DNA from: G963677325 sp963810555
Lineage (GTDB): Bacteria; Bacteroidota; Bacteroidia; Bacteroidales; Prolixibacteraceae
Reading direction: 5' to 3'
Length of the DNA: 64,000 nucleotides
Assembly: GCA_963810555.1 (NCBI GenBank)
Contig: CAWENX010000004.1
Span: 1-64,000, forward strand
Made by a program: the position numbers and the translations under genes
Notes under the pieces: generated by a model
What the model saw: only the letters and a program-made list of their open reading frames with translations
Told to the model about the DNA's origin: nothing
Databases searched by the model: none
Shown here: in pieces, positions 28,369 to 37,732 of the stretch
How positions within the stretch are numbered: the stretch's first letter is position 1
Layout: every line of letters starts with the position of its first letter

Positions 28369-28511
28369 GGAGACCGGAACGCGGAGAACGAAAAAGGAAA
28401 GAATCTGAGATGAAGAGAAAATGAGAATATCTCACACACTTACATTCTTGTATTCTTATTTTCTTTCTTTTTCTCCTGTATCCGGTTTCCGGTCTCCCTT
28501 CTCCGGTCTCC
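28369..28511. repeat. Imperfect palindrome of heptamers between convergent genes
   Basis: The left arm is in-phase 7-bp units from 28369 (GGAGACC, GGAACGC, GGAGAAC, purine-rich onward to about 28430). The right arm is the pyrimidine-rich counterpart ending 28511, with GGTCTCC at 28505 and 28491, and GGTTTCC at 28484. About 140 bp together. It sits between the ends of the 27945 gene (+) and the ABC-F gene (-, stop at 28519), so it may work as a shared terminator. Confidence 0.65.
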
Positions 28512-28518
28512 GATTTCG

Positions 28519-30389
28519 CTATTGGGATTCAATCTCACTGAGTTCCAGCCACCGCGATTCCTTTTCATCTATTAGTTTCATTATCTGTCCATGTCTTTGT
28601 GATTTATCCACCAATTCAGCGGGAGTACATTCACCGGAATTCATTTCATCTTCAATATTTCTTTTTTCTATTTCAAGATCTTCAATGTCCTTTTCCAGTT
28701 GCTCTAATTCCTTTTTCTCATGATAACTCAGCTTAGGGATGATTTTCTTTTCAGGTTTTAATTTGATAATTTTCTCCTTTATTGACTAACATGCGTTCTT
28801 CTTTTTCTGTGTCATCCAGCCATTTGCGATAATCTGAATAATTTCCGGGGAAGTCTTTTATCCGCCCCTGTCCTTCAAAGATGAACAAATGATCAATGAC
28901 CTTATCCATAAAATAGCGGTCATGTGAAACTACAATAACACATCCCTTGAAATGGCGAAGATATTCTTCCAGCACATTTAAAGTGATGATATCCAAATCA
29001 TTTGTTGGTTCATCAAGAATCAGAAAATTTGGATTGCGCATCAGAATTGTACAGAGATAAAGTCTGCGTTTTTCTCCGCCGCTCAGCTTTTCCACAAAGT
29101 TGTACTGCATTTCAGGTGCGAAGAGGAAATTGTTGAGAAACTGTGAAGCAGTTATTTGTTTTCCATTACCCATATCGACAACCTCAGCTATTTCCCTGAC
29201 AACATCTATCACCCGGTCTCCGGACTGAAATCCAATTCCCTCCTGCCTATAATAACCAAAACGGATAGTTTCGCCGACTTCAATCACACCCTTGTCAGGT
29301 TTAAGATCTCCTGTCAGTATATTTAGAAAAGTCGTCTTGCCGCTGCCATTTTTTCCGACAATACCCGTCTTGTCGAAACGGGCAAATCTGTAACTGAATC
29401 CATCCAAAAGAACCAATTCGCCAAAAGACTTGGAAATATTTTTAATGTCAAGAATTTTCGTACCCAATCGCTTTCCTTTTACTGTCAATTGGATTTCTTC
29501 ATCTGCACGCCACTTCGAGGCCTTTTCCTTCAGTCTAAAGGCGTTTTCAATCCTGTACTTTGATTTGTGGCTTCGGGCTTGCGGCATTCTGCGCAACCAT
29601 TCAAGTTCAGTACGAAAAAGGTTTTTTGCCTTTTCAATTTCAGCATTCTGTGATTGTATCCTTTCTTCTCTTTTTTCAAGGTAGTAAGAATAATTTCCTT
29701 TGTACCTGTAAATCAAATTATCCTCAAGTTCAATGATTTCATTACAAACTCTGTCGAGGAAATACCGGTCATGGGTCACCATTAAAAGTGTGCATTTTGC
29801 TTTTTCAAGGTATTTCTCCAGCCATTCTATCATTTCCAGATCGAGATGATTAGTAGGTTCATCAAGAATAAGAAAGTCAGGCTCATTAATCAGGACATGT
29901 GCAAGGGCTACTCTTTTTTTCTGTCCCGCCTGAAAGAACCCAATCTGCTGATTTATGTTAGTTATTTTCAACTGTGTGAGAATCTGCTTTATCCGAAGTT
30001 CAAAATCCCATGCATTTAGAGCATTCATTCGTTCAATAGCTTCAGTCAAGCAGCTTATGGTCATTATCTTCGAGTGCTTTTTCGTAATTCTTTACAGCAT
30101 TGACCAATTCCCCGCCTGATTTAGAAGTTGCTTCAAGTATTGTATCTTCGGGATTCAGATCAGGATTTTGCCTCAGGTAACCGACTGAAATATCTGCAGA
30201 TAAAGTCGATTTCCCCGAATCAGGGGTTTCCAATCCTGCTATAATATCCATAAGAGTCGATTTTCCCGCCCCGTTTTTAGCAATCATCGCCACTTTTTGT
30301 CCTTGGGAAACAGAGAAACTAATCCCTTCGAAAAGAACCAGTTCACCCCAATATTTTGAAAGATTTTCTATTTGAAGATAGTCAGCCAT
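28519..30389 (-). CDS. ABC-F family ATP-binding protein, Uup-like (two frameshifts)
   Basis: A soluble twin-ABC protein of the ABC-F family, which acts on ribosomes. ABC1 has Walker A GAGKSTLM near residue 38 and, in the second frame, a signature and Walker B FLILDEPTNHLD; ABC2 has GKNGSGKTTFLNILTG, LSGGEKRRLYLC and FLILDEPTNDLD. The linker contains the basic RRMPQARSHKSKYRIENAF helix. One extra base near 30048 separates LEDNDHKLL from TEAIERMNALNAW. One extra A in an A4 run near 28778 hides the C-terminal coiled coil, which continues to a stop at 28519 (KKELEQLEKDIEDLEIEKRN visible in frame). Joined length about 620 residues, normal for Uup-type members. Confidence 0.85.
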
Positions 30390-30537
30390 AAACCAACAAT
30401 TAAGGAAATTACAATAATCAAATTAAATGCATATGTGGAAATCTAAATGAACAATTTTAACATTTTAATAAAATTCGAAATGTGAGATTTTTTTCGTAAT
30501 AAAATATTAATTTTAAAGTTCAATTTATCGAATCAAA

Positions 30538-31186
30538 ATGCGCCGTGAAGAACGATACAAAAGGGTAATTGAATGGTTTAAGGCAAATATGCCTGTTGCC
30601 GAAAGTGAGCTTGAATACAAAAATCCCTACGAACTGATTGTGGCCGTAATTTTTCTGCTCAATGTACCGATAAGCGGGTGAATATGATTACTCCCGGATT
30701 TTTCAGACGGTTCCCTATTCCCAAGGCACCTTGCTGAAGCTGAACCTGAAGAAGTATTTGAATATATTCGTTCCTGCACGTTATCCCAACAGCAAAGCAA
30801 AACACCTCGTCGGTATGGCTCAAAAACTTATTGCTGATTATCATGGAATTGTTCCTGATGAAGTGGATGAATTATTAAAACTTCCGGGTGTAGGCAGAAA
30901 ATCGGCAAATGTTGTGGCTTCGGTAGCTTTCCACAAACCTGCAATGCCTGTCGATACCCATGTATTCAGAGTTGCTGCCCGCATAGGATTGACAATTAAC
31001 TCCAAATCACCTCTCGAAACAGAAAGACAACTGGTGAAATATATTCCTCAAAAACTGATTCCCATAGCCCATCATTGGTTGATTTTACATGGAAGATACA
31101 TTTGCGTCGCAAGAAAACCCAGATGCGGTCAATGCGGTCTCAGGCCTTATTGTGCCTACTATGCCAATCTGACTAGTGACAATTGA
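30538..31186 (+). pseudogene. nth: Endonuclease III (three frameshifts)
   Basis: DNA glycosylase/AP lyase for oxidised pyrimidines. The N-terminus MRREERYKRVIEWFKAN and ELIVAVI is in frame one; the sequence then shifts near 30652 (after GTAATTTTT), 30725 and 30778. The last part (30784 onward) is intact: helix-hairpin-helix LPGVGRKSANVVAS with the catalytic Lys of the family shifted by context, VDTHVFRVAARIGL with the catalytic Asp, and the 4Fe-4S ligands CVARKPRCGQCGLRPYC (C-x6-C-x2-C-x5-C). The stop is inside a heptamer array. All functional motifs survive, so sequence error is as likely as loss of function. Confidence 0.85.
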
Positions 31187-31204
31187 CAATAAAGAGTTAT
31201 GAGC
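31177..31204. repeat. Heptamer array providing the nth stop
   Basis: TGACAAT occurs twice in phase (31177, 31184), followed by AAAGAGT and TATGAGC. The nth stop TGA is 31184-31186. The block recurs at about 31840-31860 after the ferredoxin gene. Confidence 0.65.
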
Positions 31205-31557
31205 AAAGGGTAAAGGAAAGGGTAAACTCTGCTCCATTCTCTTAACCATTTGCTTTCTGCTCTACTGCTCTTGTCACTTATCTCTTATCTCTCATAATCC
31301 ATTTATCTGAATTTAATGTTAAACCCTGCAATCTATCCCGGTTATTGCGTCTTGCAATCTATGAATTTGTGAATCAATTACTTTTAACCAATATTGTTCA
31401 GATTAAACTGTTTCAGGAAGAAATACGGATTTAAAATAATTGTGAAAAATAAGTATAAAAACCACATTTAAATTTGTTTTTCATGCATTCTTTTTACTTT
31501 TGCAGCCTAAATATAGAATGATATTAAATTTAGGTATAAACAAAATTCTGATTAATT
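31187..31557. other. Gene-free region between nth and the ferredoxin gene
   Basis: 371 bases with purine-rich heptamer-like sequence (31198-31300) and, at its right end, the ferredoxin promoter. No protein-coding frame was recognised. Confidence 0.4.
31473..31502 (+). promoter_or_regulatory. Bacteroidota-type promoter of the ferredoxin gene
   Basis: TTTG at 31473-31476, an 18-base spacer, then TACTTTTG at 31495-31502: a good fit to the -33 TTTG / -7 TAnnTTTG pattern. The start codon follows 55 bases later. Confidence 0.7.
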
Positions 31558-31725
31558 ATGGCTCACAAAATTACTGATGAATGTATTGCATGTGGAACTT
31601 GCATTGACGAATGTCCTGTTGAAGCTATCAGCGAAGGTGATATTTATAAGATTGATCCTGAACTCTGTACTGACTGTGGTTCCTGCGTTGATGTATGTCC
31701 GAGCGAGGCAATTATTCCGGAATAG
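31558..31725 (+). CDS. 2[4Fe-4S] ferredoxin, 55 residues
   Basis: A small bacterial-type ferredoxin carrying low-potential electrons in the cytoplasm. Two classical cluster motifs are complete: CIACGTCIDECPVEAI (about 9-24) and CTDCGSCVDVCPSEAI (about 38-53). It starts MAHKITDE and ends IIPE with TAG. It has its own promoter and its own terminator, so it is probably a strongly expressed single gene. In anaerobic Bacteroidota this type serves pyruvate:ferredoxin oxidoreductase and Rnf; neither is in the window. Confidence 0.95.
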   Translation: MAHKITDECIACGTCIDECPVEAISEGDIYKIDPELCTDCGSCVDVCPSEAIIPE

Positions 31726-31793
31726 TAACATCCCGATAGTTAGCGGGACTGTATAAAAACAGACTTTAGGCTACAGTCTGTAGAAAAAAATAT

Positions 31794-31824
31794 AAAAGAC
31801 CTGTCACATTGGCAGGTCTTTTTA
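31794..31824 (+). terminator. Rho-independent terminator of the ferredoxin gene
   Basis: AAAAGACCTG and CAGGTCTTTTT pair around a short loop and are followed by a T run; about 70 bases after the stop. Confidence 0.85.
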
Positions 31825-31918
31825 TTACAGAAACTATACTGACAATTGACAATAATGAGTTATTAGTGTTTATTACATTACTCTTACTAAAGCCTTCAGC
31901 CTATAGTCTATTCAGCTT

Positions 31919-32908
31919 TCATTCCCGTCCTGCATATACAATCCCTGCCTTGCGCCGGATATGATCAAGTATCTTCATCAGTCTTATACTCATGGAATGA
32001 GGCATTTTGTCACTCTCAAGCCTGCCTGAATCGAGACACTTCATCACTTCAAGCGCTTCCTGTTTCAGTCCGCATTCCGAATTGTCCCACGTCATACAGT
32101 TGACATCTTCACCCGGCATATCAACTTCTAGCCACTGATCAACAGCGCTTGAACGCCTTAACCTGAGTGTTCCTTTTTCGCAAAACAAATCGGTTCCGAC
32201 TCCTGATGCAGCATAAAAGGAGGCAAATACTGAGGCTGAAACGCCGTCCTTGTATTCAAACCTTGCTGAGATACTCTGATCAACACCTGTTGAAGCTATC
32301 TCGGCGCTTGTAGAAATTCCAAGCGGATTGCCGAGGAACCAAAGCACATCGAAAACAGGATATAAACCAATGTCGAGCAAAGCGCCTCCGCCAAGCTTAG
32401 GATTCAACAATCTCCTTGACATATCATAAGGTGATTTATTGAATCCGAACCACCCCTGTATGAATTTGATTTTCCCCATTGATCCGGAATCCACCATTTT
32501 TTTTGCCTCTCTGTAAGAAGGTTGATGCGGAGATGTAAAAGCTTCCATCAAAAAGGCCCCGTTTTTAACCGCACAGGAAACCATTTCTTCAACTTCCTTC
32601 TGATTTAATGCAAGGGCTTTCTCGCAAAGCACAGCTTTCTTCCTTTCAAGGCACATTCTGGCTTGTTCGGCATGAAAGGAATGCGGAGAAGCAATGTAAA
32701 TAACATCTACGTCAGGATCAGATGCAAGGGCTTCATAATTGCTGTAATATCGTGCAGCATGAAATTCATTGGCGAAATCCTTTGCTCTTTGACGGTCTCT
32801 TGAAGCAACGGCAAATACTTTTGCATTATCCAGTTCCTGAATTTCCATAGCAAACTTTCTGGCTATATGTCCCGGCGCCAACACACCCCAATTATAAATT
32901 CTCTTCAT
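31919..32908 (-). CDS. Gfo/Idh/MocA-family oxidoreductase
   Basis: A cytoplasmic NAD(P)-dependent sugar or polyol dehydrogenase-like protein of about 329 residues. The Rossmann N-terminus reads YNWGVLAPGHIARKFA; the catalytic Lys is in VLCEKALALNQKEVEEM (about 90-105); the C-terminal half has LGGGALLDIGLYPVFDVLWF with the family Asp/His-region replaced by Asp-Ile-Gly-Leu-Tyr. ATG 32908 is chosen; an in-frame ATG at 32935 would add nine residues with no family match. The stop TGA lies at the edge of a TTTAGGCT-type heptamer array. Substrate unknown. Confidence 0.85.
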   Translation of the reverse strand: MKRIYNWGVLAPGHIARKFAMEIQELDNAKVFAVASRDRQRAKDFANEFHAARYYSNYEALASDPDVDVIYIASPHSFHAEQARMCLERKKAVLCEKALALNQKEVEEMVSCAVKNGAFLMEAFTSPHQPSYREAKKMVDSGSMGKIKFIQGWFGFNKSPYDMSRRLLNPKLGGGALLDIGLYPVFDVLWFLGNPLGISTSAEIASTGVDQSISARFEYKDGVSASVFASFYAASGVGTDLFCEKGTLRLRRSSAVDQWLEVDMPGEDVNCMTWDNSECGLKQEALEVMKCLDSGRLESDKMPHSMSIRLMKILDHIRRKAGIVYAGRE

Positions 32909-32997
32909 GGTTGAATTAGTATTTAACAGGATCAAAGACTAAAGGCTAAAGGCTAAAGGTAATGAAAAAATGAAAAATCAGAAATATTCTTTAATTC

Positions 32998-33209
32998 GGG
33001 TGTACGATAAAATTCCCTTTTAATCGAAAAATACAAACTGATATGTATTTTCCCTTATTCCTTTAGTAGAAAAATTCAAATCGACTCATGATTTTCTCTT
33101 ATTCCCTGATTTAATTTAGATTTAAAATAAGGGAATAAGGACTTCGGGGTATTGTTTACATGTTCTGCTTAGGGAATAAGGGAGAAGAATGGGAATTTTG
33201 TCGTACACC
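32998..33209. mobile_element. MITE-like element with 19-bp inverted ends
   Basis: GGTGTACGATAAAATTCCC (32999-33017) is repeated inverted at 33191-33209 with one mismatch. Inside are further inverted pieces (CCCTTATTCC near 33051 and GGGAATAAGG near 33131). About 210 bp, no coding frame. A related end, GGGCGTACCATAAAATTCC, lies at 34825-34843 on the other side of the next gene. It fills the space between the Gfo gene and the RACo-like gene. Confidence 0.5.
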
Positions 33210-33241
33210 GTTTAATTCCAAACAGCCTCAAACTTTAATTT

Positions 33242-34765
33242 TTAATCCTTAATTAAATCAAATCCCATATTCATAACAAAGTCAAGCGTGAAATCCTCAT
33301 CATCTGACAATTCAATATAGCAGGCTTTGTGTCTGACTTCTTTAATGACAGAATCAAAATTAACTGATTTTAAAGCAAGCAAGGCTCCTGCTCCGGATGT
33401 ATTGCCAAGCGATACGATTCTGTTTTCAAGGGCCTCCGGAAGCATTCCTATCTTTATGGCATTTCTCGTATCAATATAGTTTCCAAAACCTCCGGCAAGG
33501 AACAGCACATCGATATCTTCAAATGTCAGGCCGGCTCTTTTCATCAATACTGTTATCCCAGCCATCATAGCCGATTTAGCCAGTTGCACCTCCCTGATAT
33601 CCTGTTGATTAAGAGAAATTTCCGTTGATATTCCCGATTCTCCCTTTGGAACGATTATAAAATCATTCTCCAGAAAGCCATCTGCCGTAACCAGATCATT
33701 CTCAACAAGGTAAGCCACAACATCGATGAGGCCTGAACCACAAAGACCGGAAGGGGCATAATTCCCAATCACGCTGTATCCTTTATTTGAAAAGATATTG
33801 ATGGCTCCTTCCACGGCGCTCATCCCGCAGCTTATATTGGCTCCTTCAAAAGCAGGTCCGGCAGCTGTGGCACAGCACCATACTTTTTCAGGAGTCACAA
33901 GTGCCATTTCGCCGTTTGTACCTATATCCATGAAAAGATAGCGTTTGTATTGTTCCATAGGTTTTATGGAAGCCAGGCCTGCAACGATATCCGCACCCAC
34001 ATAGGCTGAAATTGACGGAAGAACCTTGACTTCAGCCTCAGGATGACAATGCAATCCAAGCTCTTTTCCTTTCAATGACTGTTCTTCAATAAATCCCGGA
34101 ATAAAAGGAGCGAGCGCAATCGGTAAAGGATCAACTCCAAGTAAAAGATGTAGCATGGTCGTATTTCCCGCAACCGTGATTTTTACGATTTCATTAACAG
34201 AAATGCCCAGCAGATCGGCAAAATGATCAAGTTCTGAATTAACAGCCGTCAGAATCTCCTTCTGAAGAATTTGTAAACCCTCCGGAGACTGGGAAGTAAA
34301 ATTGATTCTTGAAATAACATCCGCCCCGTGCTTTGCCTGGGGATTCATGATTGCTCTCGTCTCGATTATTCCTCCCGTAAACAGATTGACAAGATAGAAA
34401 ACGACCGAAGTAGTTCCGATATCGATGGCAACACCGTGAGGATAAAAGGATAAACCAGTTGAAGGACCCGGATTCAGCCACACCTGATAAGTATATGCAT
34501 GCTGTTCGATAAGAATATTTGCCTCACGTTTATCCGGAAGAACGATTTCAATATCTTCGCTTATAAAATACATGCAGGCCGACACATAGCCCTCTCCAAT
34601 AACCAGGACTTTGCACTTTCCGCAGGTTCCGTTGCCACCGCAGGGAGAATAAACCGGCACATCATTTTTCAACAGAACCTGTAAAAGTGTGGCTCCGTCT
34701 TCAGCCCTGATTTTTTGTCTTTCGGCTCCCTTTCGTAAAGTTATTTCCGGCATTTTGTCCAGCAT
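33242..34765 (-). CDS. RACo-like ferredoxin/ASKHA protein (DUF4445 type)
   Basis: A 507-residue relative of reductive activators of corrinoid proteins. The N-terminal 2Fe-2S ferredoxin domain has SPCGGNGTCGKCKVLV with a distal Cys in YVSACMYF (about 40-65). The ASKHA ATPase part shows VAIDIGTTSVVFYLVNL (about 110-126), RYLFMDIGTNGEMALV (about 263-278), AGPAFEGANISCGM, and VLFLAGGFGNYID near 425. Known members use ATP to drive reduction of inactive Co(II) corrinoid; others are uncharacterised. No corrinoid protein or methyltransferase is nearby, so the partner must be elsewhere or the role differs. Confidence 0.82.
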   Translation of the reverse strand: MLDKMPEITLRKGAERQKIRAEDGATLLQVLLKNDVPVYSPCGGNGTCGKCKVLVIGEGYVSACMYFISEDIEIVLPDKREANILIEQHAYTYQVWLNPGPSTGLSFYPHGVAIDIGTTSVVFYLVNLFTGGIIETRAIMNPQAKHGADVISRINFTSQSPEGLQILQKEILTAVNSELDHFADLLGISVNEIVKITVAGNTTMLHLLLGVDPLPIALAPFIPGFIEEQSLKGKELGLHCHPEAEVKVLPSISAYVGADIVAGLASIKPMEQYKRYLFMDIGTNGEMALVTPEKVWCCATAAGPAFEGANISCGMSAVEGAINIFSNKGYSVIGNYAPSGLCGSGLIDVVAYLVENDLVTADGFLENDFIIVPKGESGISTEISLNQQDIREVQLAKSAMMAGITVLMKRAGLTFEDIDVLFLAGGFGNYIDTRNAIKIGMLPEALENRIVSLGNTSGAGALLALKSVNFDSVIKEVRHKACYIELSDDEDFTLDFVMNMGFDLIKD

Positions 34766-35192
34766 TTGTTAAGCCGGTAAAGTTAATTTTATTAGTTGTT
34801 AAAATTCGGGCAACTCCTAATAAAGGGCGTACCATAAAATTCCTTTTTTTCTAAACGATGAAACTTTTTGGGAATAATTGTTATTAAGGACACGTGACAA
34901 AAACCTCACTTACCTTCTATGTTTTCTTTGGGAATGAGAATTCGGGAATTCAATTGACAAAATAAAACTAATACTGTGATAAGGTTGGGTTAGCTATTAT
35001 CCCGAAGTGTCGGGACTGTTACTAAGTCCTCGTGGATTTGAATCCGAACTTCAAGGTAAATAACATAAGTGATTTTGCCTGCAATTTAACCATAATCAGC
35101 TTTATTTGTATATTGTTGATATTCTGCGTGAAACAAGTAGTTATAAGCTTTAGGAAAAAAGCAGTTGTTTTTTCATTCATTTAGCCTATAGC
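34766..35192. other. Gene-free region with a partial MITE-like copy and a short hairpin
   Basis: GGGCGTACCATAAAATTCC (34825-34843) matches 17 of 19 bases of the element end at 32998; the far end is not clearly kept (GGGAATGAG and GGGAATTC at 34930-34950). ATCCCGAAGTGTCGGGA at about 35001-35017 is a small hairpin of the CCCGATA family. No gene. Confidence 0.4.
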
Positions 35193-35449
35193 CTACTTCT
35201 TCACATTCAGCTTGTCTGAAACCTTTTTCAGCAGTCTGATCACCCACGAAACGGCGAAATAATCACCCACCGAAGGCACTATCCTTACCACCGCTTTATA
35301 AACCACAAGCAATGCCAGGGCTACGAGCTTCAATGTCGAAGGTTCGGTGACTGGACCCTCCGGCGATACCCCATGATATTGACAATACATCCGCTGAAAA
35401 ACAGCAGGAAGATCAACATTGCGATTATAATAAGTTTGATAGTTTTCAT
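35193..35449 (-). CDS. Small lipoprotein with a membrane-like segment (one probable frameshift)
   Basis: ATG 35449 opens a lipoprotein signal (IIIAMLIFLLFFSGC). The frame closes at 35330, while another frame carries on SPEGPVTEPSTLKLVALALL and VSWVIRLLKKVSDKLNVKK to 35193. Adding one G to the G4 run near 35370 joins them into MGVSPEGPV and one protein of about 85 residues. Without the join there would be two overlapping tiny frames. Family not recognised. Confidence 0.45.
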
Positions 35450-35491
35450 TTTACTTTAATTTAATAATTTCAATGTTTCAGGGATTCATTT

Positions 35492-35557
35492 ATACTTCGT
35501 GTAACTTTGTGTTTGACTTTGTGTAACTTCATTGATAGTTATGATGTTACACGAAGG
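35492..35557. repeat. 11-bp-phased array with perfect 11-bp inverted arms
   Basis: CTTCGTGTAAC (35495-35505) and GTTACACGAAG (35546-35556) are exact inverses. Between them AACTTTGTGTT (35503) and TGACTTTGTGT (35514) follow with 11-bp spacing. Confidence 0.55.
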
Positions 35558-35671
35558 GTGCAATGAGAGGCGCAAAGCCCGCGAAGAAAAATAAAATCAT
35601 GTAAGGGGTGTTAATGAATGATGAAGGGTGGATTGAAAATCCCGTGTTAAAAAGGCACCGATTACAAATTT

Positions 35672-37179
35672 AGGAGTGGTCGAAAGATTTTTTTTAACAT
35701 GTTTTATCATTTAAGGATGTATGATTTTTTCGAAAAATTCTATGCCGATACTTCTCATGGAGGGGAATATAATTGAAAGTATTTTTTATTTACCAAAGCC
35801 GGATCTCCGCCACAATCTTTAACGATTATTTTTACTATAGTTTCCCAAAGCTCTATTGTAAACCTGCGTTTTGCTGTTTTATATCCATATTCATTGAGTT
35901 TCTTATATAGTAACAACAACATGGATGCAATCAGCGTCATGTAAAGGATTACTTTGATGCCGTTCTCGCTCACCGATAAGAAATGACTGGCGTTGAGCTC
36001 TTGTTTAATAAATCGAAAGAATACCTCAATATCCCATCTTTGTTTGTATATATCTGCAATCTCTTTAGGAGTTAGTTCCAGATTATTGGTGAAGAAATAA
36101 AATACATTTTCTTTCTTCCTGAATGATCCCTTATTCATGGGAGGGGTTGTATCTATTTTTTCTTTCCGTTCTGCAATGATAAGACGGTATTGGTTGTTTT
36201 GGTCCATTTCGTGTTTACCATACAAATGAACAATTTGGCTACTGATCAATATTAGTTCACCTAAATCTTTCCCATCTTCCGAAAGTTGATCTGAGGATAT
36301 GATGTCATATCTTCTGTTTGTTCTTAATCTTCCTACAAATGAAATATTATCAGAGTTAAATGAGGAAAAAGCTTTAATTGCAGCAACCCCTCTGTCAAAA
36401 GTGTAGATATTGGTGATTGAACCTTCTTTGGCAGCATTTAGCTTAACCACTTCAGGTATTGCCATATCTTCACTCAAATAAGAGGATTCGTTGTATACTT
36501 TAAAATCACACGCAGTCAGTCCATCAAATGCAACAGTGTATTTAATCTGTTTCACAACGTTTTCAGGTGATTTGCTTTTCTTTATTCCATTTGATAATCC
36601 CTGTTTGAGTTTATTACACGTTTCAGCAACCATACTGCTGTCTACACGTACAATCCTGTACTTCAATTGTTCTTTAACAGTAAAGAATTTTGAAAATTCT
36701 TTATAGATGTTCTCGTAAACCAATCGGAAAAACTCTGAATCGATTTTGGATAATCGAGTAGATATTGAGCTATGGGATACTTTCATTCCGGCATCATAGC
36801 AAAACATAGCTTTAAAAAGATCGCTCTTGAAAAGATCTTCCAGGGTTCTCTGACTTGTTCTATCCGTGGTAAGAATGCCATATAACAGCAAATTAAATAT
36901 ACGCTGCCCGTAAAGTACTTTGGCACAGTAGTCTACCTTTGTATCTTTCGACAAGGTGCTTAATAGGTCATCAGGGATAAGACCCATTACTTTTTGAACA
37001 TTAATTTTTTGGCCTGTATACATTTACTTCAATGGTTTTGATATAAATATATATCAAAACTGGAAACAAAAGTATGCCACAACATATTAGTTATCAACAT
37101 ACTGATGTTAATATATAATATATAATTTTAATTATAACAATTATAAGATTTTATTGTAAAAAATCTTTCGACCACTCGT
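35672..37179 (-). mobile_element. IS4-family insertion sequence with target duplication
   Basis: Inverted ends GAGTGGTCGAAAGATTTTTT (from 35674) and its inverse (to 37177) enclose one transposase gene. GATTACAAAT is directly repeated at 35660-35669 and 37180-37189; including the next two bases gives a 12-bp duplication with one mismatch, in the 10-13 bp range usual for IS4. The insertion is in an older gene, whose 3' part remains at 37180-37603. Confidence 0.85.
35755..37023 (-). CDS. IS4-family DDE transposase
   Basis: A 422-residue transposase, intact. The catalytic residues are visible in YRIVRVDSSMVAETC (Asp, about 143-157), YTFDRGVAAIKAF (Asp, about 225-237) and the IS4 signature YKQRWDIEVFFRFIKQEL (Y-R-E-K spacing, about 340-357). 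It has a C-terminal hydrophobic helix VILYMTLIASMLLLLYKKL, common in the group. It occupies nearly the whole element and reads against the interrupted gene. Confidence 0.9.
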   Translation of the reverse strand: MYTGQKINVQKVMGLIPDDLLSTLSKDTKVDYCAKVLYGQRIFNLLLYGILTTDRTSQRTLEDLFKSDLFKAMFCYDAGMKVSHSSISTRLSKIDSEFFRLVYENIYKEFSKFFTVKEQLKYRIVRVDSSMVAETCNKLKQGLSNGIKKSKSPENVVKQIKYTVAFDGLTACDFKVYNESSYLSEDMAIPEVVKLNAAKEGSITNIYTFDRGVAAIKAFSSFNSDNISFVGRLRTNRRYDIISSDQLSEDGKDLGELILISSQIVHLYGKHEMDQNNQYRLIIAERKEKIDTTPPMNKGSFRKKENVFYFFTNNLELTPKEIADIYKQRWDIEVFFRFIKQELNASHFLSVSENGIKVILYMTLIASMLLLLYKKLNEYGYKTAKRRFTIELWETIVKIIVKDCGGDPALVNKKYFQLYSPP

Positions 37180-37603
37180 GATTACAAATCTGCACCAGCA
37201 AGGGACAAAAGGATTCGGTTATTTCTGCCATTCGTTCGTTACTTGGGCCACCGATGAATCTGCCCTCCTGCACGATACTGAAATGATCAGTGCCGTTAAG
37301 CTGATCAACGAGCAGGTAAATTCCCTCACTGCAGTTCTGAACAGTCCCACCATAACGGGATATGCAACGGTAAATTCTTCCAATGTGCAGGTACCTGTGG
37401 ATATGATGACCAGAAATTACAAAGGTACCAATTACATTTTTGCTATAGCCATGCGCAGGGACCAGACCACGGCAACCTCCACGGTCGCTTCAGGCACGTA
37501 CATCGAAGTCTTCTGTGAAGGACGGTCGATAACCGTTTCAAACGGAAGCTTCAGTGATACCTTCTCCTTCTATGCCATCCATATTTACATAATCACCAAT
37601 TAA
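37180..37603 (+). pseudogene. C-terminal remnant of a secreted protein cut by the IS4 element
   Basis: The frame enters directly from the target duplication (ITNLHQQGTKGFGYF) and gives 140 residues rich in beta-strand: SPTITGYATVNSSNVQVPVD, MTRNYKGTNYIFAIAMRRD, SGTYIEVFCEGRSITVSNGS, then FSDTFSFYAIHIY. This looks like the C-terminal beta-sandwich of a secreted glycosidase-type protein. Upstream of the IS the matching frame has a stop at 35634-35636, and no N-terminal part was found, so most of the gene had been lost or shifted. The family is inferred from pattern only. Confidence 0.5.
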
Positions 37604-37732
37604 CGGTTGAGGAATAAGACGATCAGACTGCAGACTGTTTAGGTACAATTTACAGTTGGAATTCATTTAATGAGTTTATGAAGGCTTCAAAGATAAAAGA
37701 TTTCTTTTCAAACAATTATATAATTAATAAGA

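Noticed and set aside
28421..28723. Plus-strand open frame of 100 codons rich in Ser and Phe
   Set aside because: It is antisense to the C-terminal coiled coil of the ABC-F gene, which continues in another frame to 28519.
35020..35060. tRNA-like T-arm sequence GGATTTGAATCC
   Set aside because: No acceptor stem, D-arm or anticodon arm can be formed around it on either strand; it is a short palindrome among repeats.
35193..35390. Phage holin-like small protein
   Set aside because: It is better explained as the second half of a small lipoprotein gene broken in a G run; no other phage gene is near.
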